Assembly: GCA_035528905.1 (NCBI GenBank)
Contig: DATKXU010000002.1
Location: 1 to 64,000 of the forward strand
Length of the DNA: 64,000 nucleotides
Origin: DATKXU01 sp035528905
GTDB lineage: Bacteria > Armatimonadota > UBA5829 > DTJY01
Reading direction: 5' to 3'
Shown: positions 14,734 through 23,299 of the stretch, piece by piece
Layout of the letters: each line of letters opens with the position of its first letter
Position numbering within the stretch: the stretch's first letter is position 1
Made by a program: the position numbers and the translations under genes
Notes under the pieces: generated by a model
What the model saw: only the letters and a program-made list of their open reading frames with translations
What the model was told of the DNA's origin: nothing
Databases searched by the model: none

Positions 14734-17594
14734 TGAGTTCGCTGTCCAACCTGAAAAACCCTAACAAGCTTGTGGCTGAACGAAGCTCGATCCTTGAGAG
14801 TTTCGTTGACATAAAGAGCTTGCTGATTCTGGTCCTACTGTATAAGCGCGGTGAGCACAGTTTGGAGCAGATAATCGAGGAACTCGTCAGCATTCCGGAA
14901 TCAGAAGTCCGGCGTCTGGTGAATCGTCTGGAGGAGCAGAAACTTATATGCCGGGAAGGACACAGCTTCCGGCTTTGCCCGTCCGCGAAAGCCAGACTCG
15001 ATTACGATTCGTTCTCTCTTGATTTTCTCATTGGAAAGACCGTGGGCGGAAGCCACGAGGTGGAAACACCCAATCCATTGCGTTCCGAGTTTGCCATCAG
15101 AGAGTGTATTGGCAGAGGCGCGACATCGTTTACCTTTCGAGCAGAGCAGTTGGGGACGCACCGCGACCGAACTCTTAAGATCTTCTTCCCGAATGCTGTC
15201 ACATATGAGAAACTAGACTCAGCAATCACCAAGCGCTCTGGCATCAAGGCCGATGCACTACCTGACCTCGTTGACGTCGGCCAGATAAGGCTCACACTGC
15301 CTAGCGATCGTTCCGTCGTTCTTCCAGCTGTTGCTCTCACGCACGTGGACTCTAATGCACAGACGTTCGCTGAGTTCTTACAGTCTCAAGACAACGTAGC
15401 ACCTGCCGTGCTTGAGCGTTTCGTGGAGCAAGTAGGCGGGGCCTTGCGAGCAATAGAAAAGGCTGGCCTCGTACATGGTGACCTCCATGAAGGCAACATT
15501 CTAGTGGTACCTGGGGATTCGCCAGGCATAGCAGAGACATTCTGCGTCATCGATTTTATTGGCGTACCATCGGCGGCTTCGCCAGAGATCGATGTGAAAT
15601 CAGATATGGAGAACTTTCGCGATCATCTCCTCCGGGCGGCAGTAATGATATGCAATCGCTTCCCGGGAGTATCCGCGAGGTTTCTCCTCGGAGAAAGGGT
15701 TTTCAGGATACTGGAGCGCGTCCGCCGTGGACTCTGCGGGAACTTTGATAGCTTGCTGCACGATTTCGACAAGGTACAAGCAGGAATCCCAGATAACTAC
15801 TTTAAGTCACCCGTGAAACCATTTGAGTTCATCCGTGCTGAACAGTTCCCGTCGGCTGTTCAACTCTACAAGCTGTTCGAGCCGGCTCCCTCCAGGTTCG
15901 AGATCATTTCACGATTTGGCAACACGTGGATATCGGGGCCACGCGGTTGCGGCAAGTCGCACTATCTTCGTGTTCTGGCCTTCCATCCTGATGTCATCGC
16001 TTACGCACACCAGGACACTGAGTTGGCGGAAAAGCTAAAACTGCTTGATTACGATTTCAGACGTTCCTTCGGTGTGCTGTTTGCCTGCAGGCTTGGTGAG
16101 TTCAAGGGCTTCGTTCCGGAAGCAGTGGGGGCGAGCGCATTCGATTCCGCGACTCAGGCGTTCCTGAAGCATGTGCTGGTCTTGAAGATATGGAACAAGA
16201 CTATGGACACAATACGACGTGGATTCGAGCCTTGCCAAGATGCCGGACTCCCGGTGATCAGCCAACCATCGAGTTTTCAGCGACTAGTCAGGTTCCTTGA
16301 GGATAGACTGGGCTCAATTGCGGTGGTTGATGATCAACAATCCGCGAAGGTCCTACTGCAATGTATTGCCGTGTGTGCGGCATGCGAGAATAGTGCTGTC
16401 GCTGTCTGGCACGAGCCATTGGCCCGCCCCAGTGGGAAGCTCTTGGATGAGGCTGATCTTGATGCATTTTTCGCTCTGTTAAAGGAGATCATCGCTGACC
16501 TGAGGAACACGCGCTTCTTTATCCTGGTGGACGACGCCAGTGAAGGGCAGATTCACCCGGAGATGCAGAAAGTGCTTAACTCACTGGTGCGAGCCGTACA
16601 GCAAAACCATTGTTTCAAGATTACGTTTGACAAGATGATGTATACGTCGGACACGTCGGACGGCCGACCGATAGATCCCAGACATGAGGTCACGTATGTG
16701 GATCTAGGAGAAATAGTGGCAAGAGCCCAAAGGAGTGACGAACAAGTACCGACGGATCTCGTCGAGTATGCAGCCAGGGTCGTGGATTCACGTCTTAGGG
16801 CTGCCGGATACACGGCAACAATCAAAGAGATTCTTGGCGAGTCACAGTTAGCTAGGGAATTTTTGGCCGCGCTGAGTCAGCCTAGGGCCAGACGGCCAAA
16901 AAAGGGAGAGAAGCACGCAAAGCGCCCCCCCCGCACCAAGGCATACTATGCGGGCTGGAATATCGTGTGGAGCTTGGCTCACGGAAGCATGAGAACTCTC
17001 CTGGAACTTATTGAATACATATTCGAAGTCACAGGGGCCGCCAAGGACACTGCTAACATCCCATTGAAAGCACAGGATGATGCAGTCAGAAGCTACGCCA
17101 ACCGCCAGTTCCGAGCCCTCTCCATGCTACCCTGTGAACTGGATGGGGAACCCCTGGGACAAAGGCTTCAGGCAGTTGTTAGTGCCATCGGTGAGATGTC
17201 AAGGATGTATCTTGAGCACTACGACACGGGGGAAAGTGGTCGTTGGTATGAGACCATCTCAGTGGAACGTTTGGACCGACGCAAATTAAGCGCGGACAGT
17301 AAAGCGATTCTGGACTGGTTGGTAAAATACGGATTGCTGCTGAGCGAAGGAATCACATTCTCGCGTGCACAGATAGGTCTCAGCCAGCGCTATGACATGA
17401 ATAAGATATTCGCACCAGCCTTCCAAACAACCTACCGGGTGCGCAATCACATATACGTCGGGTATAGTAGATTTGAGACGCTACTAACAAAACCAGACGT
17501 ATTCTTGCAGAGGCATCGAGATAAACTGATTGCGCTTGCACAGAGTCACGATGTGCAAAGCCAACTTGGTCTTGATGAGGCCGATGATGGTTAG
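14733..17594 (+). CDS. Winged-HTH / protein-kinase-like / P-loop ATPase fusion, 953 aa
   Basis: Three modules are visible. Residues 1-95 form a winged-helix-like region (IEELVSIPESEVRRLVNRLEEQKLI). Residues 120-300 look like a eukaryote-type kinase: glycine loop IGRGATSF, Lys149 in TLKIF, catalytic HGDLHEGN (248-255) and metal-binding Asp274 in VIDFIG. Residues from about 385 carry an ATPase with Walker A GPRGCGKS (402-409) and Walker B FFILVDD (595-601), ORC/Cdc6- or STAND-like in style. About 350 C-terminal residues have no recognised domain and include a basic linker (residues about 720-735). GTG at 14733 overlaps the upstream TAG by one base. A signalling NTPase of a conflict system is inferred; kinase activity is plausible because the key residues are intact. 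Confidence 0.75.
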   Translation: MSSLSNLKNPNKLVAERSSILESFVDIKSLLILVLLYKRGEHSLEQIIEELVSIPESEVRRLVNRLEEQKLICREGHSFRLCPSAKARLDYDSFSLDFLIGKTVGGSHEVETPNPLRSEFAIRECIGRGATSFTFRAEQLGTHRDRTLKIFFPNAVTYEKLDSAITKRSGIKADALPDLVDVGQIRLTLPSDRSVVLPAVALTHVDSNAQTFAEFLQSQDNVAPAVLERFVEQVGGALRAIEKAGLVHGDLHEGNILVVPGDSPGIAETFCVIDFIGVPSAASPEIDVKSDMENFRDHLLRAAVMICNRFPGVSARFLLGERVFRILERVRRGLCGNFDSLLHDFDKVQAGIPDNYFKSPVKPFEFIRAEQFPSAVQLYKLFEPAPSRFEIISRFGNTWISGPRGCGKSHYLRVLAFHPDVIAYAHQDTELAEKLKLLDYDFRRSFGVLFACRLGEFKGFVPEAVGASAFDSATQAFLKHVLVLKIWNKTMDTIRRGFEPCQDAGLPVISQPSSFQRLVRFLEDRLGSIAVVDDQQSAKVLLQCIAVCAACENSAVAVWHEPLARPSGKLLDEADLDAFFALLKEIIADLRNTRFFILVDDASEGQIHPEMQKVLNSLVRAVQQNHCFKITFDKMMYTSDTSDGRPIDPRHEVTYVDLGEIVARAQRSDEQVPTDLVEYAARVVDSRLRAAGYTATIKEILGESQLAREFLAALSQPRARRPKKGEKHAKRPPRTKAYYAGWNIVWSLAHGSMRTLLELIEYIFEVTGAAKDTANIPLKAQDDAVRSYANRQFRALSMLPCELDGEPLGQRLQAVVSAIGEMSRMYLEHYDTGESGRWYETISVERLDRRKLSADSKAILDWLVKYGLLLSEGITFSRAQIGLSQRYDMNKIFAPAFQTTYRVRNHIYVGYSRFETLLTKPDVFLQRHRDKLIALAQSHDVQSQLGLDEADDG

Positions 17595-18663
17595 CAGATT
17601 CGATAACATGGCCGAGATGGATTTCTCGCACTGCGTGGAGGGTGGGCTACTAGTCTGTGCAGGGGGCTTCGAAGACAGAGCGCTTACGTTTGTCAAGAGG
17701 CTCAGAAGGAGCAAGACATCGTTTGAGCGCGTGCTGCTCTTGCGCTATGAAAGCCAACGCGAGGATAACCGTGCAAATTTCGACAGCCTACTCTCGCAGG
17801 TTTCCTGCTTAACTAGGTCCAAGCCGTCTGTAGTGTCGGTCAATGCGGACAACCCGATAAAGTCATGTGCGGACATAGGTAACAAGGTGAAGGAGATATC
17901 GGGGGAGCTTACAACCGCAACCGCGTACATAGATGTTTCGGCTATGACTCATCTATGGGCGCTATCTGCAATCCACGAATGCCTGATACAACGCTTGCAG
18001 ACACAGATCGTGTATACGGAGGCTCGGTGGTATTTCCCCACCAAGCAGGAAGCGCGAAGACTGCTGCGAGCTTGGAGTGAGCAAGAATACGAGACCGCTA
18101 GCCGCTATCTGCAGAGCAAGGCACTGAGAGCAGTGCATATCCCTCCCGAATTCAGCGGCAACCTCCGTCCAGGCAAGCAGGCCTGCCTTATGCTGTTCGC
18201 TGGATATGAACCCAACCGTGTAGAGGGACTGGTTGATACCTATGCACCGGGGGCGCTGGTGGTCTTGTATGGAAGATCACCACGTCCGGAACTTGGGTGG
18301 AGAGCTCGATTATCAAGAGACCTTCACAAGGAACTGTTCTCCAGATGGCGTCTCCGCGAGATCGAGACTTCGACGCTACTAGTCGACGATATCCTAGCGA
18401 AGCTGGAAGAGGAGTTTGACGTCGTCAGAGAGCATTACGATGTCGCTGTCGCCCCTCAATGCAGCAAGATGCAGGCGCTAGCTTCATACCTATTCTGGAG
18501 GCGCCACCCGGAGGTACAGTTGCTGTTCACTACGCCAGTCCGGTTCAACCCGGCACGATACTCGCGTGGGGCTGGCAAGACGTATGTCTATAAAATCGGC
18601 ACGCTCGGCGGCTATCTCGCTACGCCGTGCGATGGGTCCCCTGAATCCACGGTCGACATCTGA
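17587..18663 (+). CDS. Rossmann-like protein of unknown function, last gene of the candidate defence operon
   Basis: 358 aa from ATG 17587, which overlaps the preceding gene by 8 bases and follows GAGG. The frame is open further upstream but lacks a better start. Visible motifs: LLVCAGGFEDRALTF (21-35), a nucleotide-binding-like strand-turn-helix; AYIDVSAMTHLW (113-124); and IVYTEARWYFP (141-151). The sequence of strands with an acidic FED and a D-S-x-x-T/S loop recalls CARF-like or phosphatase-like Rossmann sensors, but no family is recognised with confidence. Position and coupling indicate function with the HTH-kinase-ATPase protein. Confidence 0.7.
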   Translation: MVSRFDNMAEMDFSHCVEGGLLVCAGGFEDRALTFVKRLRRSKTSFERVLLLRYESQREDNRANFDSLLSQVSCLTRSKPSVVSVNADNPIKSCADIGNKVKEISGELTTATAYIDVSAMTHLWALSAIHECLIQRLQTQIVYTEARWYFPTKQEARRLLRAWSEQEYETASRYLQSKALRAVHIPPEFSGNLRPGKQACLMLFAGYEPNRVEGLVDTYAPGALVVLYGRSPRPELGWRARLSRDLHKELFSRWRLREIETSTLLVDDILAKLEEEFDVVREHYDVAVAPQCSKMQALASYLFWRRHPEVQLLFTTPVRFNPARYSRGAGKTYVYKIGTLGGYLATPCDGSPESTVDI

Positions 18664-18903
18664 ACAAAACGCGTCTCCTGCTTTTGCATAGTCTGCGTAC
18701 TGTTTGTTAGATACTCTGCATGACAATAATGCCAGTCGTCAAACCGATAGACTCTGCTCCTCCCAGAGCAATGGCATCGGTCTGCGCAGCCGCTCCAGGG
18801 ACAGCCCGTCCGGCTCCCGGCCGTCGAGGATCGGCTCGATGATACCGGGGCGAGGATGGGGAATCCGCGGGATTCGAGCCACATACCAGCTCGAGGACGG
18901 CGG

Positions 18904-19296
18904 CTATTCGGCAGCATACCTGTTCACATAGCCGACGTACCAATCTGCGAGGTCGCTCAGGTCGGACCATTTCGATGTCTCCGGCCTGCCGACTTTGTAG
19001 AGCGCTATGCCGAGCACGTCCGGGTCCTTGGTGTAGTCCAGGCTCTTGCTCACCATCCCCACGGCAACTATCCCATTCGGATTGTGCTGCTTGTAATAGG
19101 GTATCAGGTCCTGAATGCGGTCAATGCCGATTCTGAAAATGGGCAAGTTCCCGGTCTCTACCAGCGCTCGGAAGGTGATTCCATCGTCGCCTACGAGGTA
19201 GTTCACTCCAAGCTTGCTCTTGGGTGCAGCCTGAGCATGGGTGCTGATGAGAATTGCGAGCAGAGCAAGAAGCGCCGAGGGCCTGAATGGGTTCAT
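18904..19296 (-). pseudogene. Truncated secreted glycoside-hydrolase-like protein
   Basis: About 130 codons. A signal peptide (SALLALLAILISTHAQA) is followed by KLGVNYLVGDDGITFRALVE and a TIM-barrel-like segment (IVAVGMVSKSLDY, SDLADWYVGYVNRYA). The last segment corresponds to the point where such glycosidases normally continue into the catalytic barrel, but a TAG ends it. The frame stays open for another 55 or so codons after the stop without recognisable similarity. ATG 19296 follows AGAGG; longer frames upstream are not signal-like. It is probably a decayed gene at the edge of the accessory region. A short genuine secreted protein is the alternative. Confidence 0.5.
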
Positions 19297-19450
19297 TTGC
19301 CAAATAACCTCTTCCTGTCGTTTCGGACGTGATGCAGTATACTCCGATATGCTTCTGCACCGCACCGGACAAAACCTTCCGGTAGTTAGCCTAGCACACA
19401 TCCAGGCAGGACTGCGGCGAAAAACCAGTATATCTACCAGGAGAAAAGAC

Positions 19451-19479
19451 TTGCAAGAAATCGGTATTTGGTCTAATAT
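19451..19479 (+). promoter_or_regulatory. Promoter upstream of the 933-aa secreted protein gene
   Basis: TTGCAA at 19451-19456, a 17-base spacer, TAATAT at 19474-19479. It is the clearest promoter in the roughly 300-base gap and implies a 5' leader of about 110 bases. Confidence 0.55.
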
Positions 19480-19598
19480 GGTACATAGATGATGGAGCCG
19501 ACGCCAGAGGGCATCGCAAGATGGGTCTATCCGGGCAATATGGCAAGTAGTTCGGGCGATGCCTGGCGCCTACTTGGAACCGACGGAGGAAGCTAATC

Positions 19599-22400
19599 GT
19601 GAATACGCGTGCAAAGGTCATCTTGATGTGTCTAGGATTGTGTGCGGTGCTTTTGGCCGGAATGCCTTGCCTGGCACAGACAGGCGGCATCAGGGGATTG
19701 GTGAGGACGACCGCCGGGCAGCTATGCGGTGAGGATGAAGCTCGCGCCCAGATCGAGGGGTCTACCACGACTTCGCGGCCCTATGACTACGGCCGCATTT
19801 ACGGGGATGGCATCTACCAGATTCCCGAGGCTGGTACGACTCACGATGGGCGTTCGCCGAATATGTTACCCGGCACTTACGCCGTGGGCATGTCCGACGA
19901 ATACGAGTGGCGTCCTCGGAACTGGAGCTTTGTCAAAGTTCAGAATGGCGCTCTGACCACCTGCAACATCAAGATAATAGGCACCTATGAGGTCCGCAGC
20001 CAGAACGGAATGACGGGCGTTTACGCCAACGTGGGGCAAACCTTCGTCGCTAAGGGCGGTTCCCTCCAGCGAATGACGCTCTGGTTCGTCCCCACGGACA
20101 TCGTCATCACCGTGCATCAGGGCGGACCGGGTGGACCTCAGGTCGGCGTATCGAAGTCTGTTCCCGGTAATGCGCCCACAGTCACCTGGATGTACGGAGA
20201 AGTCCCCACGGTTGCCGGCCAGACCTACTATATCAACTTTTACTCCAACTCGGCTTCCTTCCAGACATACAGACAGAGCGGCAATCCGTACGCATCAGGC
20301 CAGGCTTACTACAACGGAGTGGCCCAGGGCAGCACTGACCTCTACATGACGCTATTCGAGGACTGCGACGGCCAGGCGAGTATGTACCACGTGCACCTGT
20401 CTGGAACTGAGACGGACAACTTCTCCGGCATTGTAGGCCAGACATTCAAGGCCCGCGGCAGCAATATACTGAGCGTTGGTCTCAGGTTCAGAACCGGGGG
20501 AGCCGCCGAAACGGCTGTTTGCACCATTCACGAGGGAGGTCCCGGCGGCGCGCAGATCGGGCCTTCCAAAGCGACTACTGCATACGATTACAGTCCGATG
20601 GGCCAGAAGGTGACGTTCTGCTGGCTGCCAGGCGAGGTGCCGGTCACCAGCGGAAATACGTACTATCTGAGGGTGGCGACCGCCGATGGCACCTTGTATG
20701 CTTGGTGCTCGAAGAAGGGCAGCATGTACCCGGACGGCCAGGCATACGAGGGGGATGTCGCGCACGGCGGCGACCTGATCGGGACTATCATGGGCGAGGT
20801 CTCGCTCGGCAGCTCGACGTGTGCGATTACAGGTACAGTGAAGGATGCCAACGGGACACCCGTCGGCGGTGTGGTCATCTCGGCGAACAACGGCGGCTAC
20901 TCGGAAACAACCGCGCCGGATGGCACTTACAGTATGAAGGTTACAGGTGACTTGTACGATCTCACCTGCTCGAAGCCCGGCTACACTACGCAGCAGGTGC
21001 TTGGCTACAATGCTGCTTGCGGAGCGAGCCAAGTGCTGAATTGGACGCTGCCTTGGCCGGGAGGGATAGTCGGCTATGTCAAGGACATCTACTTGAATGG
21101 CCTCGTCGGCGCTACTGTAACCACGTCTCCGGGTGGCTACAGTGTACAAACGACTGCGGGGGGACACTACGCAATAGGCTGCCTCCCGGCTACGTACAGC
21201 GTCACCGCCAGCGCCAAGGCTTATCAAACGCAGACAAAGACGGGCATCGTCGTCACCCAGGGGAACGATACGCAGTGCGACTTCACCCTCACGCCTAAGA
21301 CGACGCTGGATAATCCCGGATTTGAGATAGCCGACGTCAATCCCACGGGCTGGACGGAATACGGCCACGGCCTGCGTGTGAGGACCGGCACGGGCTTCGG
21401 AGGCATCACCCCCCATTCGGGAAGCCGCTACGCCGAGAAGGAGGCCAGTTGGACGGACCCGAAGAAGGGCGGCGTTTACCAGACGATCTGGGCGCCTGTA
21501 GGCATCCCGCTTACTTTCACGGCTTGGACTGCCTGCTATGGAGAGGGCGGCGGGGCCGCTCATACATTCTCGCGCATCGGTCTGGACGACACAGGCGGAA
21601 CCGATCCGAACTCCGGTTCGGTCAAATGGAGTGCGTGGTATAACGCGCCGGCGGACAATGTCTGGGAGTGGGTACAGCTATGGAAGACCGTCACGCCTAC
21701 GTCCAACATTGTGACGGTATTTCTGGACTACTGGCAGGAGGGAACCGGCGGCACCGGCGCATATAAGTGGCAGGTGAATGCATTCGACGATGCTGCACTC
21801 AGTGCGTCGTCGCTGATTACGCTGCATGAGGCGAAGCAGGTGGCCGACGGCAACTACGTTTACTTCGGTCCGGCGGTCGTCAGAGCGAAATTCACCGGCA
21901 GTCCGAACTTCTCCTACGTGGAAGAGCTTGATAGGACCTCGGGTGTGAGAGTCAACGGCGACCTTGTGTACGCCGTCGGCGACAAGGTGAACATCGGTGG
22001 CCCAATGGGTACTGATACTGGAGAGCGGTATGTGACCTTGTCGGAGGCGCAAATCCTGCAGGTAGGATATGGCGGTCTTGACCCAATAGCGATGCCGAAC
22101 CGGTCTGTCGGCGGAGGATCCCATGGGATCGTTCCGGGCATAACGGACGGGACGGGGTTAAACAACATAGGCTTGCTGATTACTACTTGGGGCCGCGTAA
22201 CGCATATAGATTTGACCCATTTCTACCTGGACGACGGCTCTGGAGTCATACTGGAGGTGGAGGTCCCATCGGCTGGCGACAGGCCGCCAGATGGCTCGTA
22301 TGCAGTCGTCACCGGTGTAAGCAGCACATACGATGCGGGCGGCGGTGACATCGGCCGCCTGCTGAGGGCGAAATCCGGCGGAGTGACCTCTTACGACTGA
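19599..22400 (+). CDS. Large secreted protein with carboxypeptidase-regulatory-like repeats
   Basis: A 933-aa exported protein (GTG start, GGAGG upstream; signal LCAVLLAGMPCLAQ). Around residues 130-400, two related blocks carry GQTF-AKG...L and TIHEGGPGG-QIG patterns, typical of jelly-roll-like extracellular modules. Next come carboxypeptidase-regulatory-like (prealbumin) domains at about 405-565 (ITGTVKDANGTPVGGVVISANNGGYSETTAPDGTYSM, written here only as a pattern of G-T-V-x-D followed by D-G-T-Y). Then a CBM-like region (LDNPGFEIADVNPTGWTEY) and an OB-like C-terminal region (VYAVGDKVNI, YLDDGSGVILEVEV). It is probably a surface or secreted polysaccharide-binding protein. No catalytic site is seen. 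Confidence 0.8.
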   Translation: MNTRAKVILMCLGLCAVLLAGMPCLAQTGGIRGLVRTTAGQLCGEDEARAQIEGSTTTSRPYDYGRIYGDGIYQIPEAGTTHDGRSPNMLPGTYAVGMSDEYEWRPRNWSFVKVQNGALTTCNIKIIGTYEVRSQNGMTGVYANVGQTFVAKGGSLQRMTLWFVPTDIVITVHQGGPGGPQVGVSKSVPGNAPTVTWMYGEVPTVAGQTYYINFYSNSASFQTYRQSGNPYASGQAYYNGVAQGSTDLYMTLFEDCDGQASMYHVHLSGTETDNFSGIVGQTFKARGSNILSVGLRFRTGGAAETAVCTIHEGGPGGAQIGPSKATTAYDYSPMGQKVTFCWLPGEVPVTSGNTYYLRVATADGTLYAWCSKKGSMYPDGQAYEGDVAHGGDLIGTIMGEVSLGSSTCAITGTVKDANGTPVGGVVISANNGGYSETTAPDGTYSMKVTGDLYDLTCSKPGYTTQQVLGYNAACGASQVLNWTLPWPGGIVGYVKDIYLNGLVGATVTTSPGGYSVQTTAGGHYAIGCLPATYSVTASAKAYQTQTKTGIVVTQGNDTQCDFTLTPKTTLDNPGFEIADVNPTGWTEYGHGLRVRTGTGFGGITPHSGSRYAEKEASWTDPKKGGVYQTIWAPVGIPLTFTAWTACYGEGGGAAHTFSRIGLDDTGGTDPNSGSVKWSAWYNAPADNVWEWVQLWKTVTPTSNIVTVFLDYWQEGTGGTGAYKWQVNAFDDAALSASSLITLHEAKQVADGNYVYFGPAVVRAKFTGSPNFSYVEELDRTSGVRVNGDLVYAVGDKVNIGGPMGTDTGERYVTLSEAQILQVGYGGLDPIAMPNRSVGGGSHGIVPGITDGTGLNNIGLLITTWGRVTHIDLTHFYLDDGSGVILEVEVPSAGDRPPDGSYAVVTGVSSTYDAGGGDIGRLLRAKSGGVTSYD

Positions 22401-22430
22401 TCTTCCCATGAGGTCAGTAGGCGGATAGAC

Positions 22431-22479
22431 TTGCCGCGAGGATTTGCCGGCTTGCGTAACGGCCGGTGCCTCGCGGCAA
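22431..22479. terminator. Bidirectional hairpin between convergent genes
   Basis: TTGCCGCGAGG (22431-22441) and CCTCGCGGCAA (22469-22479) form a perfect 11-bp stem, with a second GCCGGC/GCCGGT-like pairing inside. It has no long T-run. It sits between the convergent stops at 22400 and 22490. Confidence 0.65.
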
Positions 22480-22489
22480 ATCGTTTGTG

Positions 22490-23299
22490 TCATTCGGTTA
22501 AGGCGCTCAGGATGCCCTGGAGGTAGCCGATCGCGTGGGCAACGCTGGCTTCCGCGTACAGCTCATCCTTGATCGGCGACATGTGCTCCGGAATGACGAT
22601 GCCGTCGTAGCGGATCTCCACCAGCGCACGAATGATTTCCGGGATGGGCACCAATCCGGCCCCGAATGGAAGTTCCTCGAATTCACATCCGCCCATTTGT
22701 GTCGTGTCGCGGATGTGCACGCAGTGAATGCGATCCGGCATGTCGCGTATCATCGCCGGGACGTCGTCGCGCGCCTGGAAGTAGCATCCCGTGCAGAGAC
22801 AGATTCCGTTGCTCGATCCCGGCGCGAACTCGATGATGCGCTGAATGGTCTCCCGGTTGTATGCAATGTGTCCCTCACACCAGTGCGCGTGTGTGGCGAT
22901 CTTGATGCCCAGCGCTTCCGCTCGCGGGACTACCGCCTTGTAAAGCTCCTCCAGCGGCCTCATCAACGCACTCGAGTCTTCCTGCAGCACGAATAGAACC
23001 AGTGTATTGACGTGCGCTCGGGCGAGCAGCTCCAGCGTTCCGAGCAAACCCTTGCGTCTCTTCTCAAGTGCCTCAACCGTGTCCGGCAGGGAATCATATA
23101 GCACGGACAACCTCAGCCCGAAGTCCCCAAATCGTTTCTGAAGTTGGTCCAAGGCCCTGGTATCGGTGAGGCTGCCGTCCTGGTAGCCTTCGACGCAGTG
23201 GAGATCGTAGAACAAATCTTCCACGCGTAGGTAGCGAGCGAGATCGGCCATCATATCCGGTTTCGGGCCGCGGATTCCTGGGTGCAGTGCGAGCTTCAT
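22490..23299 (-). CDS. TIM-barrel sugar isomerase / mannonate-dehydratase-like protein
   Basis: A 269-aa xylose-isomerase-like TIM barrel. HAHWCEGHI, CTGCYFQARDDVPAMI, HCVHIRDTTQMGG and VIPEHMSPI hold the His/Cys/Asp residues expected to bind a divalent metal. The HxRD segment and the C-terminal PEH resemble UxuA mannonate dehydratases as well as sugar phosphate isomerase/epimerases. Its ATG overlaps the stop of the upstream Gfo/Idh/MocA gene (ATGA), so the two are translationally coupled and likely act in the same sugar or sugar-acid catabolic route. The substrate is unknown. Confidence 0.8.
   Translation of the reverse strand: MKLALHPGIRGPKPDMMADLARYLRVEDLFYDLHCVEGYQDGSLTDTRALDQLQKRFGDFGLRLSVLYDSLPDTVEALEKRRKGLLGTLELLARAHVNTLVLFVLQEDSSALMRPLEELYKAVVPRAEALGIKIATHAHWCEGHIAYNRETIQRIIEFAPGSSNGICLCTGCYFQARDDVPAMIRDMPDRIHCVHIRDTTQMGGCEFEELPFGAGLVPIPEIIRALVEIRYDGIVIPEHMSPIKDELYAEASVAHAIGYLQGILSALTE

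Noticed and set aside
18704..18931. Short plus- and minus-strand frames beside the defence operon
   Set aside because: No start signals or family resemblance; best treated as decayed sequence.
20352..21563. 403-aa minus-strand frame inside the 933-aa protein gene
   Set aside because: No domain or start signal, while the plus-strand frame has a signal peptide and recognisable repeats.
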